From Deinococcus hopiensis KR-140 (GTDB lineage Bacteria > Deinococcota > Deinococci > Deinococcales > Deinococcaceae), in NCBI RefSeq assembly GCF_900176165.1, contig NZ_FWWU01000005.1, positions 310,001-374,000 of the forward strand: a DNA stretch of 64,000 nucleotides. Direction: 5' to 3'. A model generated the notes under the pieces. That model had not been told where the DNA came from, searched no databases, and was given only the letters and a program-made list of their open reading frames with translations. This document shows, piece after piece, positions 20,501-28,558 of the stretch. A program made the translations under genes and the position numbers. Every line of letters starts with the position of its first letter. Within the stretch, counting starts at the first letter, position 1.

Positions 20501-20764
20501 ATGCCCGCAGGCCGAGTGAATGGTTAAATGCAGAAAAAGACTTTGGATTCGTTGAGATGCCGGGGAGCCCAGAGGTGTTCGCACGCTTAAGCGCGATCCC
20601 AGGGAGCGGGTTTAAGGAGCTGAACGAGGGCGATGAAGTCGAGTTTGAGGTGGAAGAAAGCCAACGCGGGAAGGGACCTCAGCCGAAGAGCATCGTCGTG
20701 ACGAAGGCCACTCCGGCTCCCCGCTTACGGCGATCGTCCTCGGCGCCGCAACGACCGCTGGTAA
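20501..20764 (+). pseudogene. cold-shock protein gene with two compensating single-base indels
   Basis: ATG 20501 follows CGAGGAG at ideal distance and begins MPAGRV; the expected K-W-F/L-NAEKDFGFVE follows only after restoring one base at about 20519-20521 (a stop TAA otherwise comes at 20525). The next frame reads NAEKDFGFVEMPGSPEVFAR and ELNEGDEVEFEVEESQRGKG, a cold-shock domain. Near 20725 an extra C (CCCC for CCC) shifts back, giving AYGDRPRRRNDRW and stop TAA 20762-20764, the usual CSP tail. The start and stop are in the same frame, so the two indels compensate. As given, no functional CSP is made; homopolymer sequencing error is a real alternative. Confidence 0.85.
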
Positions 20765-20781
20765 GTCAGACGGAACTCGAA

Positions 20782-20808
20782 AGAGAGCCGTTTCGGGCTC
20801 TCTTTTTG
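20782..20808 (+). terminator. Rho-independent terminator after the cold-shock gene
   Basis: Stem AGAGAGCC / GGCTCTCT with a short loop followed by TTTTT, 17 bases after the cold-shock stop codon. Confidence 0.85.
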
Positions 20809-20853
20809 CTTGTTCCCAACTTATACTCGGAGAGTTACCAGCACGCTCCGATA

Positions 20854-21241
20854 CCCCGCTTGGCTGAAACACGGCTGAGTTGTTGGTGCCCGAGAACAAC
20901 AACTTTGCTTCCCCTTCGATCGGACCGAGTGCATCCAAGACGTGTAGCGCGTTAAACGCCAGGCTCATGTCCTCCACGCTTCTGCCCTGCACCACTTCCA
21001 GCGTATCCAGCGCTCACCCGTACTTCCCCTCCACCAACAACACCAGCCGTTGATCTGCGACCACGAACTCGACCTGGTGGTTCGCGTTCTTATCCACCAG
21101 GACCGCCACCTGGCGCACCGCTTCCTTCAAGGCCGAGGCGGGCACCCTTGCCATACACGCCGTCAAGCCGTGATACCAGATCAAATGGTCTACCGCAGGT
21201 ATCAACATGGGACTGTAGACCCTGACGATGGCCTCCCACAA
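20854..21241 (-). pseudogene. dnaN: DNA polymerase III beta clamp (DnaN) fragment
   Basis: Minus-strand translation gives AVDHLIWYHGLTACMARVPA, ALKEAVRQVAVLVDKNANHQ, VEFVVADQRLVLLVEGKYG, then an in-frame TGA (21014-21016) and ALDTLEVVQGRSVEDMSLAF, NALHVLDALGPIEGEAKLLF, SGTNNSAVFQPSG. This is the third-domain region of the sliding clamp. The N-terminal part and the last residues are absent and one nonsense codon (probably CGA to TGA) interrupts it. The essential gene must reside elsewhere; this is a captured fragment. It lies tail to tail with the broken cold-shock gene, so both may have come in one piece from the chromosome. Confidence 0.8.
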
Positions 21242-21362
21242 GTCGGGCCTCGTTCACAAGGCAAAGAGCATCACGGAAGTGCAGTTCACCTCGCGGGCCC
21301 TGGCCCAACTGCTGTTTCACCGTCCCGCCCTGTGCTCCACTCTGGAGAACAGGGCCCGAAGT

Positions 21363-22106
21363 TTAGAAGTCTCCCCTGCTGCCGGGGGGAAGCGGAGCGT
21401 AACCGGGGACTTGGGGTTGTGAGGGAGCAGCTACGGCGCCCTGGGACTGTGAATAGGAGGCCGCTCCCGGCTGGGCCCCAGCACGTTGATCCAGGGGAAG
21501 CTCGTACCGAACGATGACGCACATGTTGCCGTCGCCCAGGCTGACCGTACGGGTGCCGGTCGTGCGGCCGTAGCGCAGGAAGCCCTGGACGGAACGCTGC
21601 CGAATCTGCACGAGGGTGGACCAGACTTCCGTCAGGGCAGTTGAGCTTAAGGAGGTCGCATCACCGCTTTTGGACGCTGCCCCGCTCTCTACACTGCTGT
21701 CCGAGGAGCTCTCTTGAGTCAGGCCGGAGATCGCTGCCCCCTGCAGGTACTTCACCGCGTACTCCTCGGCGGCGAGTTCGGCCTTCGTCGATGCACTTCC
21801 TACCGCGCTCGGCCCGCGCAGCTGCCAGATGCCCGCGGAGATGCGGCTCACGCCGTAAACCCGCAGGCTGTCTACCCGGCCGCTGCGGTTGCTGTCGAAC
21901 AAAACGGCTGTCGGCGCGTTGCACAGCGCCAGCAGGTCGTTCAAGTCGGGGGCGGGCGCAACCTGGCCATTCCGGATGGTGAGGGCCACAGTGTTGTTCC
22001 GCTCCTCCTGCGTGGCGTACTGGTTCACGGGGATGGGCGTCGTCGCGGACTGCGCAGAGGCGAGGGCAGCGCAGGCCGCCAGCATGGTGAACAATCGTCT
22101 GATCAT
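21363..22106 (-). CDS. secreted protein with an EF-hand-like loop (paralogue of 23003-23617)
   Basis: 247 residues from ATG 22106 (MIRRLFTMLAACAALASAQS, signal peptide cleaved near ASA); an ATG four codons upstream is possible but the chosen start overlaps the stop of the preceding small frame as ATGA, implying translational coupling. Residues about 72-88 read LFDSNRSGRVDSLRVYGV, a D-x-N-x-S-G-x-x-D calcium-loop pattern; further on come GRTTGTRTVSLGDGNMCVIV and RYELPLDQR. The last 40 residues are Gln/Pro/Ser-rich. It is the last gene of a four-gene minus operon. Function unknown; an envelope or surface role is inferred from the partners. Confidence 0.7.
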   Translation of the reverse strand: MIRRLFTMLAACAALASAQSATTPIPVNQYATQEERNNTVALTIRNGQVAPAPDLNDLLALCNAPTAVLFDSNRSGRVDSLRVYGVSRISAGIWQLRGPSAVGSASTKAELAAEEYAVKYLQGAAISGLTQESSSDSSVESGAASKSGDATSLSSTALTEVWSTLVQIRQRSVQGFLRYGRTTGTRTVSLGDGNMCVIVRYELPLDQRAGAQPGAASYSQSQGAVAAPSQPQVPGYAPLPPGSRGDF

Positions 22107-22201
22107 GGAATACCCCATTTCGTGAATTCGGCGGTGATCTCGCCGGCTGACAGTCTGCGCACTGCCAGGCGCAGGTCTTGCAGCAGGATGGTGAAGTCCA
22201 T
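22103..22201 (-). pseudogene. C-terminal scrap of a second FlgT-like gene
   Basis: Thirty-two residues starting ATG 22201: LLQDLRLAVRRLSAGEITAEF closely matches the end of the intact FlgT-like protein (LLEDLGLKVTGLSAGEITVI). It directly precedes and overlaps the start of the EF-hand-like gene, just as the intact FlgT-like gene precedes the other paralogue, showing that a two-gene unit was duplicated and one FlgT copy deleted. Confidence 0.65.
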
Positions 22202-22269
22202 TGGGGACGCCTCTTATTCGGCCTCGAAGAGCGCCCGGCCCTTCCGAAGCCCGAGGTTGTTAAATTTTC

Positions 22270-22908
22270 TTACTGAGTCTTGTAGTAACTCGAGGGAACT
22301 TTCAACAGCAGTTGCTGTACGGCATTGTTAAGCATCTGGTTGATTGCCGCTTCAATTTGCGGACTTGACTTCGCACCTACATTGACGGGAAGCAAGCCGC
22401 TGACGGAGAAATTGTTCCCCTCCGCCTTCCCTTGCACTTGCGCTGCACCAACGATGCGACGGGTTTTGGCATCGACGAGCCGCACGTCAATGGCGATGGT
22501 GCTGCTTTTTTGACCTACGGAGATTCCCATGAAACTCAAGCCCCCAGCAGACGCTTCAGGCTCATATTGCGTGATAGAGCCAAAGAGCAGCAGTTCCGCG
22601 CCTTGGAAGGCAGTACCACCGCCGAAAAAGGCTTCCTCGGTGAGCTGATCCGTGTTTTCACGCTCGTATACTGCAAACTTCCCGGTATTTAACAGTGCAG
22701 TGGTAAGCGCATCTGCTACGCCAATACCGAGATCGGCATAGCACTTGGCAGCTTTGCATTTAAAGTTGCCAACCGCGATGTTGACTTGGCCCTCGGGCAA
22801 CGCAGGCGCAGCGCTGACTGGAGCGGGGGTCTGCGCAGCTGGTGTGGTCTGAGCAGCGGCGGGCGTGGTGAGGGCGAGGGTGAGGGCCAGCAAGCGCAGA
22901 GTGGTCAT
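22270..22908 (-). CDS. CsgG/HfaB-like secreted protein
   Basis: 212 residues with signal peptide (MTTLRLLALTLALTTPAAAQ) and no lipobox Cys. After a Pro/Ala linker comes the CsgG-type core: VNIAVGNFKCKA, GIGVADALTTALLNTGKFAV, YERENTDQL, GAELLLFGSITQYEPEA, and IAIDVRLVDAKTRRIVGAA. CsgG-family proteins form outer-membrane export pores for curli or anchor holdfast proteins; this one lacks the lipidated N-terminus, so a periplasmic or loosely attached form is more likely. It sits between the two EF-hand-like genes in the minus operon. Confidence 0.75.
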   Translation of the reverse strand: MTTLRLLALTLALTTPAAAQTTPAAQTPAPVSAAPALPEGQVNIAVGNFKCKAAKCYADLGIGVADALTTALLNTGKFAVYERENTDQLTEEAFFGGGTAFQGAELLLFGSITQYEPEASAGGLSFMGISVGQKSSTIAIDVRLVDAKTRRIVGAAQVQGKAEGNNFSVSGLLPVNVGAKSSPQIEAAINQMLNNAVQQLLLKVPSSYYKTQ

Positions 22909-23002
22909 AGAAGCTCCTTAAAGTGAGGAAGGCAGAGGGAGGCCAGAAGTCGCCGATGGGACTTGGAGGAGGGGAAAGTGGAAGGAGCCGGCACGGGCAG
23001 GC

Positions 23003-23617
23003 CTACCTTGGGGGCGCTTGATCCGTTGGACGCTGATCAAGCGGAAGTTCGTAGCGAGCCACCACGCACAGCCCCTGGTTGCCGAGGCTGACGATGCGGT
23101 ATCCGGTGATGCGGCCACCGCGCAAGACGGCCTGAGCATTTGTCCTGACGCTGTCTTGTAACGTTTCAACCGCGACGTCGGACAGTTGCAGCTCACTGCC
23201 TACTGCGACGCTGGACGTGGTGTTCTGCATGTCCAGGCCACGTTCGATGGACGTTTGTAGACCGCCGAAGAACTCTGCCGCTGCACCGTTGGCACGCAGT
23301 TGGGCCTTCTGGATGGCGGAAGCGAGCGACGTGACGCCACGTGCCTGGTACACCTGTGCGGAAACAATGGAAAAGCCGTAGACGCGCAGGGTGTCGTTGC
23401 GCCCATCATGGTCAGCATCATAAGGAGCCGCCAATGGAGGCGCGCACTGCAGCATCAGCGTTAATGCATCTGCTGGGTTGAGGTCACCTTGCTGTGCCGT
23501 GTAAGAAGTTTTTACCTCTTCAGTTTTCAGAAACTGTTGCGGCGTTACCGGAGCATCCACGCCCTGAGCGCCCACAAGACCGCAACCCAATGCAGCGATA
23601 AAGAACAATTTGCGCAT
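23003..23617 (-). CDS. secreted protein with EF-hand-like loop
   Basis: 204 residues from ATG 23617 (MRKLFFIAALGCGLVGAQ, signal peptide), preceded by AAGGAG. The frame is open further upstream but that overlaps the FlgT-like gene. PYDADHDGRNDTLRVYGF is a canonical D-x-D-x-D-G-x-x-D loop; downstream GGRITGYRIVSLGNQGLCVV and ARYELPLDQRPTDQ match the paralogue at 21363-22106. Two Cys positions are shared. It begins 16 bases after the stop of the FlgT-like gene, so the pair is one transcript. Confidence 0.72.
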   Translation of the reverse strand: MRKLFFIAALGCGLVGAQGVDAPVTPQQFLKTEEVKTSYTAQQGDLNPADALTLMLQCAPPLAAPYDADHDGRNDTLRVYGFSIVSAQVYQARGVTSLASAIQKAQLRANGAAAEFFGGLQTSIERGLDMQNTTSSVAVGSELQLSDVAVETLQDSVRTNAQAVLRGGRITGYRIVSLGNQGLCVVARYELPLDQRPTDQAPPR

Positions 23618-23633
23618 GCAATTCTCCTTGGGT

Positions 23634-24791
23634 TCAGGGGTAGATGACGGTGATTTCACCGGCGCTGAGGCCCGTGACTTTGAGGCCGAGGTCTTCCAAC
23701 AGCTGGGCGAGGTCTTCAGGAGCGCCGTTGTACTCGACTTCCAGCAGGGCACCCGCGTTGTCGAACTGCCGGTTCTGGGCTGCATTCACGCCGGCACTGG
23801 CGCGAACGCGGGCCAGCATGTCGGTGAGTGAACGGAAATTCGGCACACCCTGCAGCCGCACAGTGAAGGTCCGGCCAGCCGCGCGGCCATTGCCGCTCAA
23901 CCAGCCCAGCAGCGCTCCCGGTAGGGAAGGCACTGCGGTCTTCGCGACGTTTTGCAGCGCTGTCTTACCCGCGACCTCGTCCGTGGGCGCGGTACCCGTG
24001 CCTGTGTAGGCGTCGCTAAAGACAATCTGTCCCGTCGCGAGATCGATCATTTTCAGCTCGAGGCGGGCGGTATACCCGCGCTGGTTCAGCACCCCGCCGT
24101 ACTCCTGCGCGAAGGCTTCACCCGTGACGAGCAGGTCTGCTTTGAAGCGGGTGCCAAGTTCACTGCGTGCCTGGTCATCCAGGTCTCCGCCCCGAACGAC
24201 GTCGCGTAAGGTGTTGAGTTCGCTCTGCTTGAGGTCGATGACCCGGTACCCAGCAGCGATCAGGGCGCGCTGGACTTCCGTTTCAACGGCGGGATCTGGA
24301 ACGGTGCGGCGGAGAATCACTTCCGGAATCACCACGATGATGCGCGGATCACCCTTTTGCGTCAGGAACGCTTTGAGTTCCTGCTCGAGGCTGGGCCTGG
24401 CCACCGTGACGCGGACAGTGACGGTGTACGTGCCGCCCTGCTGCTGCTCAGACAGCACTTGCGTTACCCTTCCAAACCCGTCGGAACGCTTGATCAGGCG
24501 TTGTTGCAGCTGCTCAAACTCGTCAGTGGTTCGGAGGGTGCTTGAGGAGCTGATATAGGCCCCCAGCACCTGCTCGATGGCGTTACGTACGGCATCGTTG
24601 AGTGCGGCCTGGCGGGCAGCGGCTGGTGTGGAGGTAATCGGAGCCTGGCCCTGCACCTGAATGCTTTGTTCAGCGGCGGCTGTGGCTGCAAGTGCCTGAC
24701 TGGGAGAGGTGGACAGGGGAGCGCAGGGAAGCAGGGTCAGCCCAAGGAACAAGGTCCATTGGCGTTTACGTCTCATCCGCCTCAGCCTCAT
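23634..24791 (-). CDS. FlgT-like secreted protein
   Basis: 385 residues; signal peptide after a basic start (MRLRRMRRKRQWTLFLGLTL to ALAA). ATG 24791 and ATG 24776 are both possible. The N-terminal mature domain (QVQGQAPITSTPAAARQAAL, NDAVRNAIEQVLGAYISSSS) matches the FlgT N-terminal/LPP20-like domain; the middle (PRIIVVIPEVILRRTVPDPA, SELGTRFKADLLVTGEAFAQ) is the TolB-N/CsgG-like middle domain; the end (NAGALLEVEYNGAPEDLAQL) is the C-terminal small domain. In Vibrio FlgT stabilises the flagellar H-ring; no flagellar genes are here, so a general periplasmic scaffold role is more likely. First gene of the operon. Confidence 0.75.
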   Translation of the reverse strand: MRLRRMRRKRQWTLFLGLTLLPCAPLSTSPSQALAATAAAEQSIQVQGQAPITSTPAAARQAALNDAVRNAIEQVLGAYISSSSTLRTTDEFEQLQQRLIKRSDGFGRVTQVLSEQQQGGTYTVTVRVTVARPSLEQELKAFLTQKGDPRIIVVIPEVILRRTVPDPAVETEVQRALIAAGYRVIDLKQSELNTLRDVVRGGDLDDQARSELGTRFKADLLVTGEAFAQEYGGVLNQRGYTARLELKMIDLATGQIVFSDAYTGTGTAPTDEVAGKTALQNVAKTAVPSLPGALLGWLSGNGRAAGRTFTVRLQGVPNFRSLTDMLARVRASAGVNAAQNRQFDNAGALLEVEYNGAPEDLAQLLEDLGLKVTGLSAGEITVIYP

Positions 24792-24838
24792 CCCACGACT
24801 CTTTCAGTACTGTCACACAATGGCCAAAATGTTCTTTC

Positions 24839-24956
24839 ACACCCGTTGGGGGTATAAATCGCGTGTTTACATGCGCTTTACCACCGACTTAAAGATGTCG
24901 GTGGTGCACGTTAGAAATAATCTCACAATTTTTACCCCCGATGGGGGTGTTGCTTC
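24839..24956. promoter_or_regulatory. spaced inverted repeat in the divergent promoter region
   Basis: ACACCCGTTGGGGGTATAA (24839-24857) and TTACCCCCGATGGGGGTGT (24938-24956) are imperfect inverted copies about 80 bp apart between the FlgT-like operon and the FtsK-like operon. Two such sites could loop and control both directions. Confidence 0.4.
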
Positions 24957-24970
24957 AGTGCTTCAACATT

Positions 24971-24987
24971 GAATGACAAGGTCATTC
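24971..24987. promoter_or_regulatory. operator-like palindrome GAATGAC-AAG-GTCATTC
   Basis: Perfect 7-bp arms with a 3-bp centre, about 60 bases upstream of the first gene of the FtsK-like operon and on the far side of the FlgT operon promoter. Typical size for a dimeric repressor site; no regulator can be assigned. Confidence 0.5.
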
Positions 24988-25048
24988 GCGCGGCCTATTC
25001 TTTTGCCATCTTTATGGGCAGACGCTTTGCAAGTACGGGACTGGTCGC

Positions 25049-25429
25049 GTGACAGCGGCACGGTCGATCAGCGAGGAACTCGAGCAGGCGAGTAGAAAGG
25101 CGCTCCAGGAACGCGAGCAGATCTGGCGGTCACACGATGACAACGAGCAGGTCAAGCACCAGTTGGCCTCATTCACTTCCCGGTTCTCCCATTCAGAACC
25201 GGGCGTTCCACCCGTGACTCTCGCGGGCAGCGCACCCAACGTCGAGCTTGCCGCGGCTGTCCAGCAACTCGCCACCACCAGCCAGGAACTCGATCGTCTC
25301 GGCAGCGAAATGACCCGGACCCAGGCGGAACTCGCGGCCCTCGCGACACGCGCGAAACAATTTTGGCTGTGGCTGATCGTCACCGTCGCTGTGCTGGTTG
25401 CCATCGCCATCTATCTCGCGGTCAGGTAA
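25049..25429 (+). CDS. tail-anchored coiled-coil membrane protein
   Basis: 126 residues from GTG 25049. Residues 1-40 and 70-102 are heptad-like helices (ELEQASRKALQEREQIW; VELAAAVQQLATTSQELDRL); the last 20 residues (FWLWLIVTVAVLVAIAIYLA) form one transmembrane helix with only VR after it, so the protein is C-tail anchored with its coiled coil in the cytoplasm. It is the first gene of the operon, 13 bases before the FtsK/EssC-like ATPase, which itself has no membrane segment. Inference: it tethers the ATPase to the membrane, replacing the N-terminal membrane helices of EssC/EccC. No named family recognised. Confidence 0.7.
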   Translation: MTAARSISEELEQASRKALQEREQIWRSHDDNEQVKHQLASFTSRFSHSEPGVPPVTLAGSAPNVELAAAVQQLATTSQELDRLGSEMTRTQAELAALATRAKQFWLWLIVTVAVLVAIAIYLAVR

Positions 25430-25442
25430 GGAGCCCTAGCAC

Positions 25443-28289
25443 ATGTGGAGCCCATGGCAACGCCAGCAGGAGGCGCTGAGAGCGCAACTCGCGACTCTCG
25501 AGACGCAAAAGCAGCAGAAACAGACCCACGCCGCCACCCTGCTTGCCTACGGTCAACGGCAGGTGGAGCTCTCCCACAAGCACTACCAGGGCCTGTTCAA
25601 CGCGAGTGATTCGGCGGCAGCACGCCTCGCCCAGGTGCCCTACCTGACGCTGGGCGCCGGATGGCAGGGAGGCGCGTGGGACGCGTGGCAGCCGGAAACG
25701 GCCACGCTGGAGTCGAGGCTCCGCATCGGTGCACTGCAAGACGCCCGCGCGCCACAAGGTCCCTTTTCCGTGCCGCTGCTCGTGCCGTTCATCGGGGAGA
25801 ACCAGACCATCGTGCTGCGCACGCGCGGTGAGGAAGGGCGGGTGCAGGGACTCGAGCTCCTCCAGTCTCTCGCCCTGCGCACCGCCCTGCTGCTCCCCCA
25901 CCAGGCGAGCTACGTCCTGCTCGACCCGGCAGGAAACGGCGTCGCCTTCCTCGTGCGTAAGGCCCTGCCCCGGGTGGTGGAATCCCAGGGAGACGTCCGC
26001 CGAGACCTCGACCTGGTGGAACGCAACATCCAGCGCGTGATTGAAACGTACCTCGACGCGGAGGTACGGTCCTTTGAGCAGGTGCCGGAAAGTACTCGGG
26101 TCAACGAACGGTTCGAGTTCGTGCTTGCCGCGGACTTCCCGAACCAGTACGACCGCCGGGCTGTCGAGGGCCTGATCAAGGTGGGCAACACCGGTCCCCG
26201 GGCTGGACGCTACGCCATCATCCATCACAATGCCGACGTCGAACTGCCCCGCGACCTGAGCCTTGAGCAGCTGGAAAACGCTTTTGTCATCGACCTCGGG
26301 TCTTCTCCACGCCAGGGTTTCCCCCTGGCCGTGGACTGCACGCCGCCTGCGGCGCTGCAGCAAACCCTCAAGAAGCGCCTGGACGAAGCCAAGGCGCCCG
26401 AACGCGACCTCAGCTTCACCACCAAGGTTGGCCTGCCCGAGCAGGCGTGGTGGAACGGCTCATCCGAACGGCTCATCGAAACGCCCATCGGCGGGTACGG
26501 CACGGACGGCTCGCTCGAAGCGTGGTTCGGCGTCAACCGGGACGGCCGTCCGTGCGCCCACGGGATGCTCGGTGCCATGACTGGCGCGGGAAAATCGAAC
26601 CTGTATCACGTGCTCATCTGCGGCCTGGCGCAGCGGTACAGCCCGGACGAACTGCGCCTGTACCTGATCGACGGAAAGGACGGCGTCGAATTCCAGCCCT
26701 ACCAGGCTCTGCCGCACGCGGCGGTGGTCTCGCTGCGCTCCTCGCCGGAACTGTCCCGCAGCGTCCTCAAGGACCTGCTGAACGAAAAGGAGCGGCGCAA
26801 CCGGTTGTTCAAAGCGCGGGGCGTGCAGGACTTCAGCGCGTACCGCGCGCTGGGTGAAGCGCTGCCACGCCTGCTGCTGCTGGTGGACGAATACCAGGAA
26901 CTGTTCGAGGGAGACGCGGAGGGGGAGGCGTCCGCCCACCTGCTGCAACTCGCGCAACAGGGACGCAGCGTTGGAATCCACATGCTGATCGCCTCCCAAC
27001 GGTATGGGGCGACCGGCATGCTGCATCAGAGCGCCGTGTTCGGAAACGTGCACCTGCGCATGGCGATGCAAATGTCACGCGCGGATGTCGACGCCCTCAC
27101 GGAGTTTGGCCGGCGCGGCAAACTGCTGATTCAGACGTGCGACATGCCCGGCAAAATTGTGCTCAACGACCGCAGCGGTGATGACGGTGACGGTGCGAGC
27201 CGTGCAGGTAAGGTTTCGCGGCTTCAGGCGGCGGAGCGCGACGACATGATCCGCCGCCTCTCGGCACGCGCTCAGCAGCGCGGCCTGACAGCGCCGCGCG
27301 CGGTGGTGTTCGATGGACAGGCCCAGCCGAACCTGACCGACAACCCCCAACTGCGGTCGCTGCTCGCCAGCGTGCAGACGATGACCTCCGAGGGCCTGGA
27401 AGCGCTGGCCCGGCGTGCGGAGGTGGAAGGGGGCCTCGGGTTGGAAAGCTGGTTCGCCGCCGAGCAGCCGCTGGTCACCTGGCTGGGTCAGGAATTCAAT
27501 GTTCGTGGACACGCCCGGCTGGTCCTGCGCCGGCGTCCTCATGAGCACGCCATGCTGCTGGGCCGCAACAACCCTGCCCGCTCCGGTATGCTCGCGGCCC
27601 TGCTTGCCGGCCTGACCGTGAATCCTGCCGCTCAGAACGCAACGGTGCTGCTGGCCGACTTGAGCTTGCCGGGAACGCAGTGGTCGGGCGCCCTCGGCGG
27701 CGTCGTGTCGACCGTGCTGCGCCCCGCAGGGCTTCAAGTCACCCTGACGCGGGAAGCCGAGGACGTCCCGCGACTCGTGCAGTGCGCCCTGGCCGTCCTG
27801 GAAGAACGGCGCGCCCTGCCTAAGGAAGCGCGCGGAGCCCAGGAACCCATGTTCCTGGTGCTCAACGAGCCGCACGAGGTGGAAGAGCTGCGCCGCGTGC
27901 AGGACCTGTACGGAGCGAACGATTCTGAAACGGGCACGATGCTCCGCCGCTTGCTGGCGGAGGGTGCCCAACTTGGGATTCACGTGGTGCTGAGCGTGCC
28001 GGGCGTGGCACAACTGCGGGCGGTCCTCGACGAACGGCAGGGACTGCCGCTGATCAAGCACCGGATTTGCCTGCAGGTGTCCGAGGACGACTCCTACGCC
28101 CTGACGCGCACGCGGCGCGCTGCCCGCCTGCAACTTCACGGAGATACGCCCGTGGCGGCGCTGTACCACGATCCGGAAGCGGACGCCTTCACCCGGTTCA
28201 AGCCGTACAGCACCGACTCGGCCACCTCTCTCGATCAGCAGTTCCTCGAAGTCAACCACCTCCGTGGTGCTCAGGCGGTCGGTGCGTGA
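25443..28289 (+). CDS. three-module FtsK/EssC-like ATPase
   Basis: 948 residues. The first 60 residues are coiled coil. Module 1 (about 110-300; VLRTRGEEGRVQGLELLQSL, YVLLDPAGNG) is a degenerate FtsK fold without Walker motifs. Module 2 is complete: TGAGKS (380-385), RLYLIDGKDGVEF, LLLVDEYQELF (D482, E483), GRSVGIHMLIASQR. Module 3 has GRNNPARSG (707-715) for Walker A and FLVLNEPHE (N808) for Walker B, so it is inactive as an ATPase but keeps the FtsK layout (GAQLGIHVVLSVPG). One active and two degenerate modules in one chain is the plan of type VII secretion ATPases EssC/EccC. It has no transmembrane helix or FHA domain. It is followed by four helical partner genes with no gaps. Confidence 0.85.
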   Translation: MWSPWQRQQEALRAQLATLETQKQQKQTHAATLLAYGQRQVELSHKHYQGLFNASDSAAARLAQVPYLTLGAGWQGGAWDAWQPETATLESRLRIGALQDARAPQGPFSVPLLVPFIGENQTIVLRTRGEEGRVQGLELLQSLALRTALLLPHQASYVLLDPAGNGVAFLVRKALPRVVESQGDVRRDLDLVERNIQRVIETYLDAEVRSFEQVPESTRVNERFEFVLAADFPNQYDRRAVEGLIKVGNTGPRAGRYAIIHHNADVELPRDLSLEQLENAFVIDLGSSPRQGFPLAVDCTPPAALQQTLKKRLDEAKAPERDLSFTTKVGLPEQAWWNGSSERLIETPIGGYGTDGSLEAWFGVNRDGRPCAHGMLGAMTGAGKSNLYHVLICGLAQRYSPDELRLYLIDGKDGVEFQPYQALPHAAVVSLRSSPELSRSVLKDLLNEKERRNRLFKARGVQDFSAYRALGEALPRLLLLVDEYQELFEGDAEGEASAHLLQLAQQGRSVGIHMLIASQRYGATGMLHQSAVFGNVHLRMAMQMSRADVDALTEFGRRGKLLIQTCDMPGKIVLNDRSGDDGDGASRAGKVSRLQAAERDDMIRRLSARAQQRGLTAPRAVVFDGQAQPNLTDNPQLRSLLASVQTMTSEGLEALARRAEVEGGLGLESWFAAEQPLVTWLGQEFNVRGHARLVLRRRPHEHAMLLGRNNPARSGMLAALLAGLTVNPAAQNATVLLADLSLPGTQWSGALGGVVSTVLRPAGLQVTLTREAEDVPRLVQCALAVLEERRALPKEARGAQEPMFLVLNEPHEVEELRRVQDLYGANDSETGTMLRRLLAEGAQLGIHVVLSVPGVAQLRAVLDERQGLPLIKHRICLQVSEDDSYALTRTRRAARLQLHGDTPVAALYHDPEADAFTRFKPYSTDSATSLDQQFLEVNHLRGAQAVGA

Positions 28290-28291
28290 GC

Positions 28292-28558
28292 ATGGACGAT
28301 CAACTTCGGGAACTCGTGGCGTTTCATCAGGAGCTCACCCGCTTCAATGGGCAACTGACCGACTCCCTCAAAGACCTTGAGCGCAGCCATGATGCTGTCA
28401 ACCACCTCTGGCAGGACAGCATGCGTCAGGCGTACGACGCGCAGTACACGCCACTGCTTCAGAACGTCAGTCAGTACGTGCGGCGGGAAGCGCCTCGATA
28501 CTCAGAGTTTCTCGGCATGAAGATTCAGCACGTGAGGAGGTACCTGCACGGTGGCTGA
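28292..28558 (+). CDS. small WXG100-like helical protein
   Basis: 88 residues from ATG 28292, two bases after the ATPase stop. All-helical with one central turn: LERSHDAVNHLWQDSMRQAY, where W-x-D-x-x-x-x-A-Y takes the place of the W-x-G turn of WXG100 proteins, between two amphipathic helices. The last 8 bases overlap the next gene. Export or pairing with the next product is inferred from operon layout and size, not shown. Confidence 0.65.
   Translation: MDDQLRELVAFHQELTRFNGQLTDSLKDLERSHDAVNHLWQDSMRQAYDAQYTPLLQNVSQYVRREAPRYSEFLGMKIQHVRRYLHGG

Noticed and set aside
20428..20955. 175-residue cold-shock fusion protein starting at 20428
   Set aside because: That start lies in the tail of the IS4 transposase and lacks a ribosome site; the real start with AGGAG is at 20501 and the tail beyond 20764 crosses a terminator.
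25443..28289. Conjugative coupling protein or chromosome-dimer translocase FtsK
   Set aside because: There is no relaxase, no membrane domain and no gamma DNA-reading domain, while extra degenerate ATPase modules and small helical partners are present, which fits EssC better. Not fully excluded.
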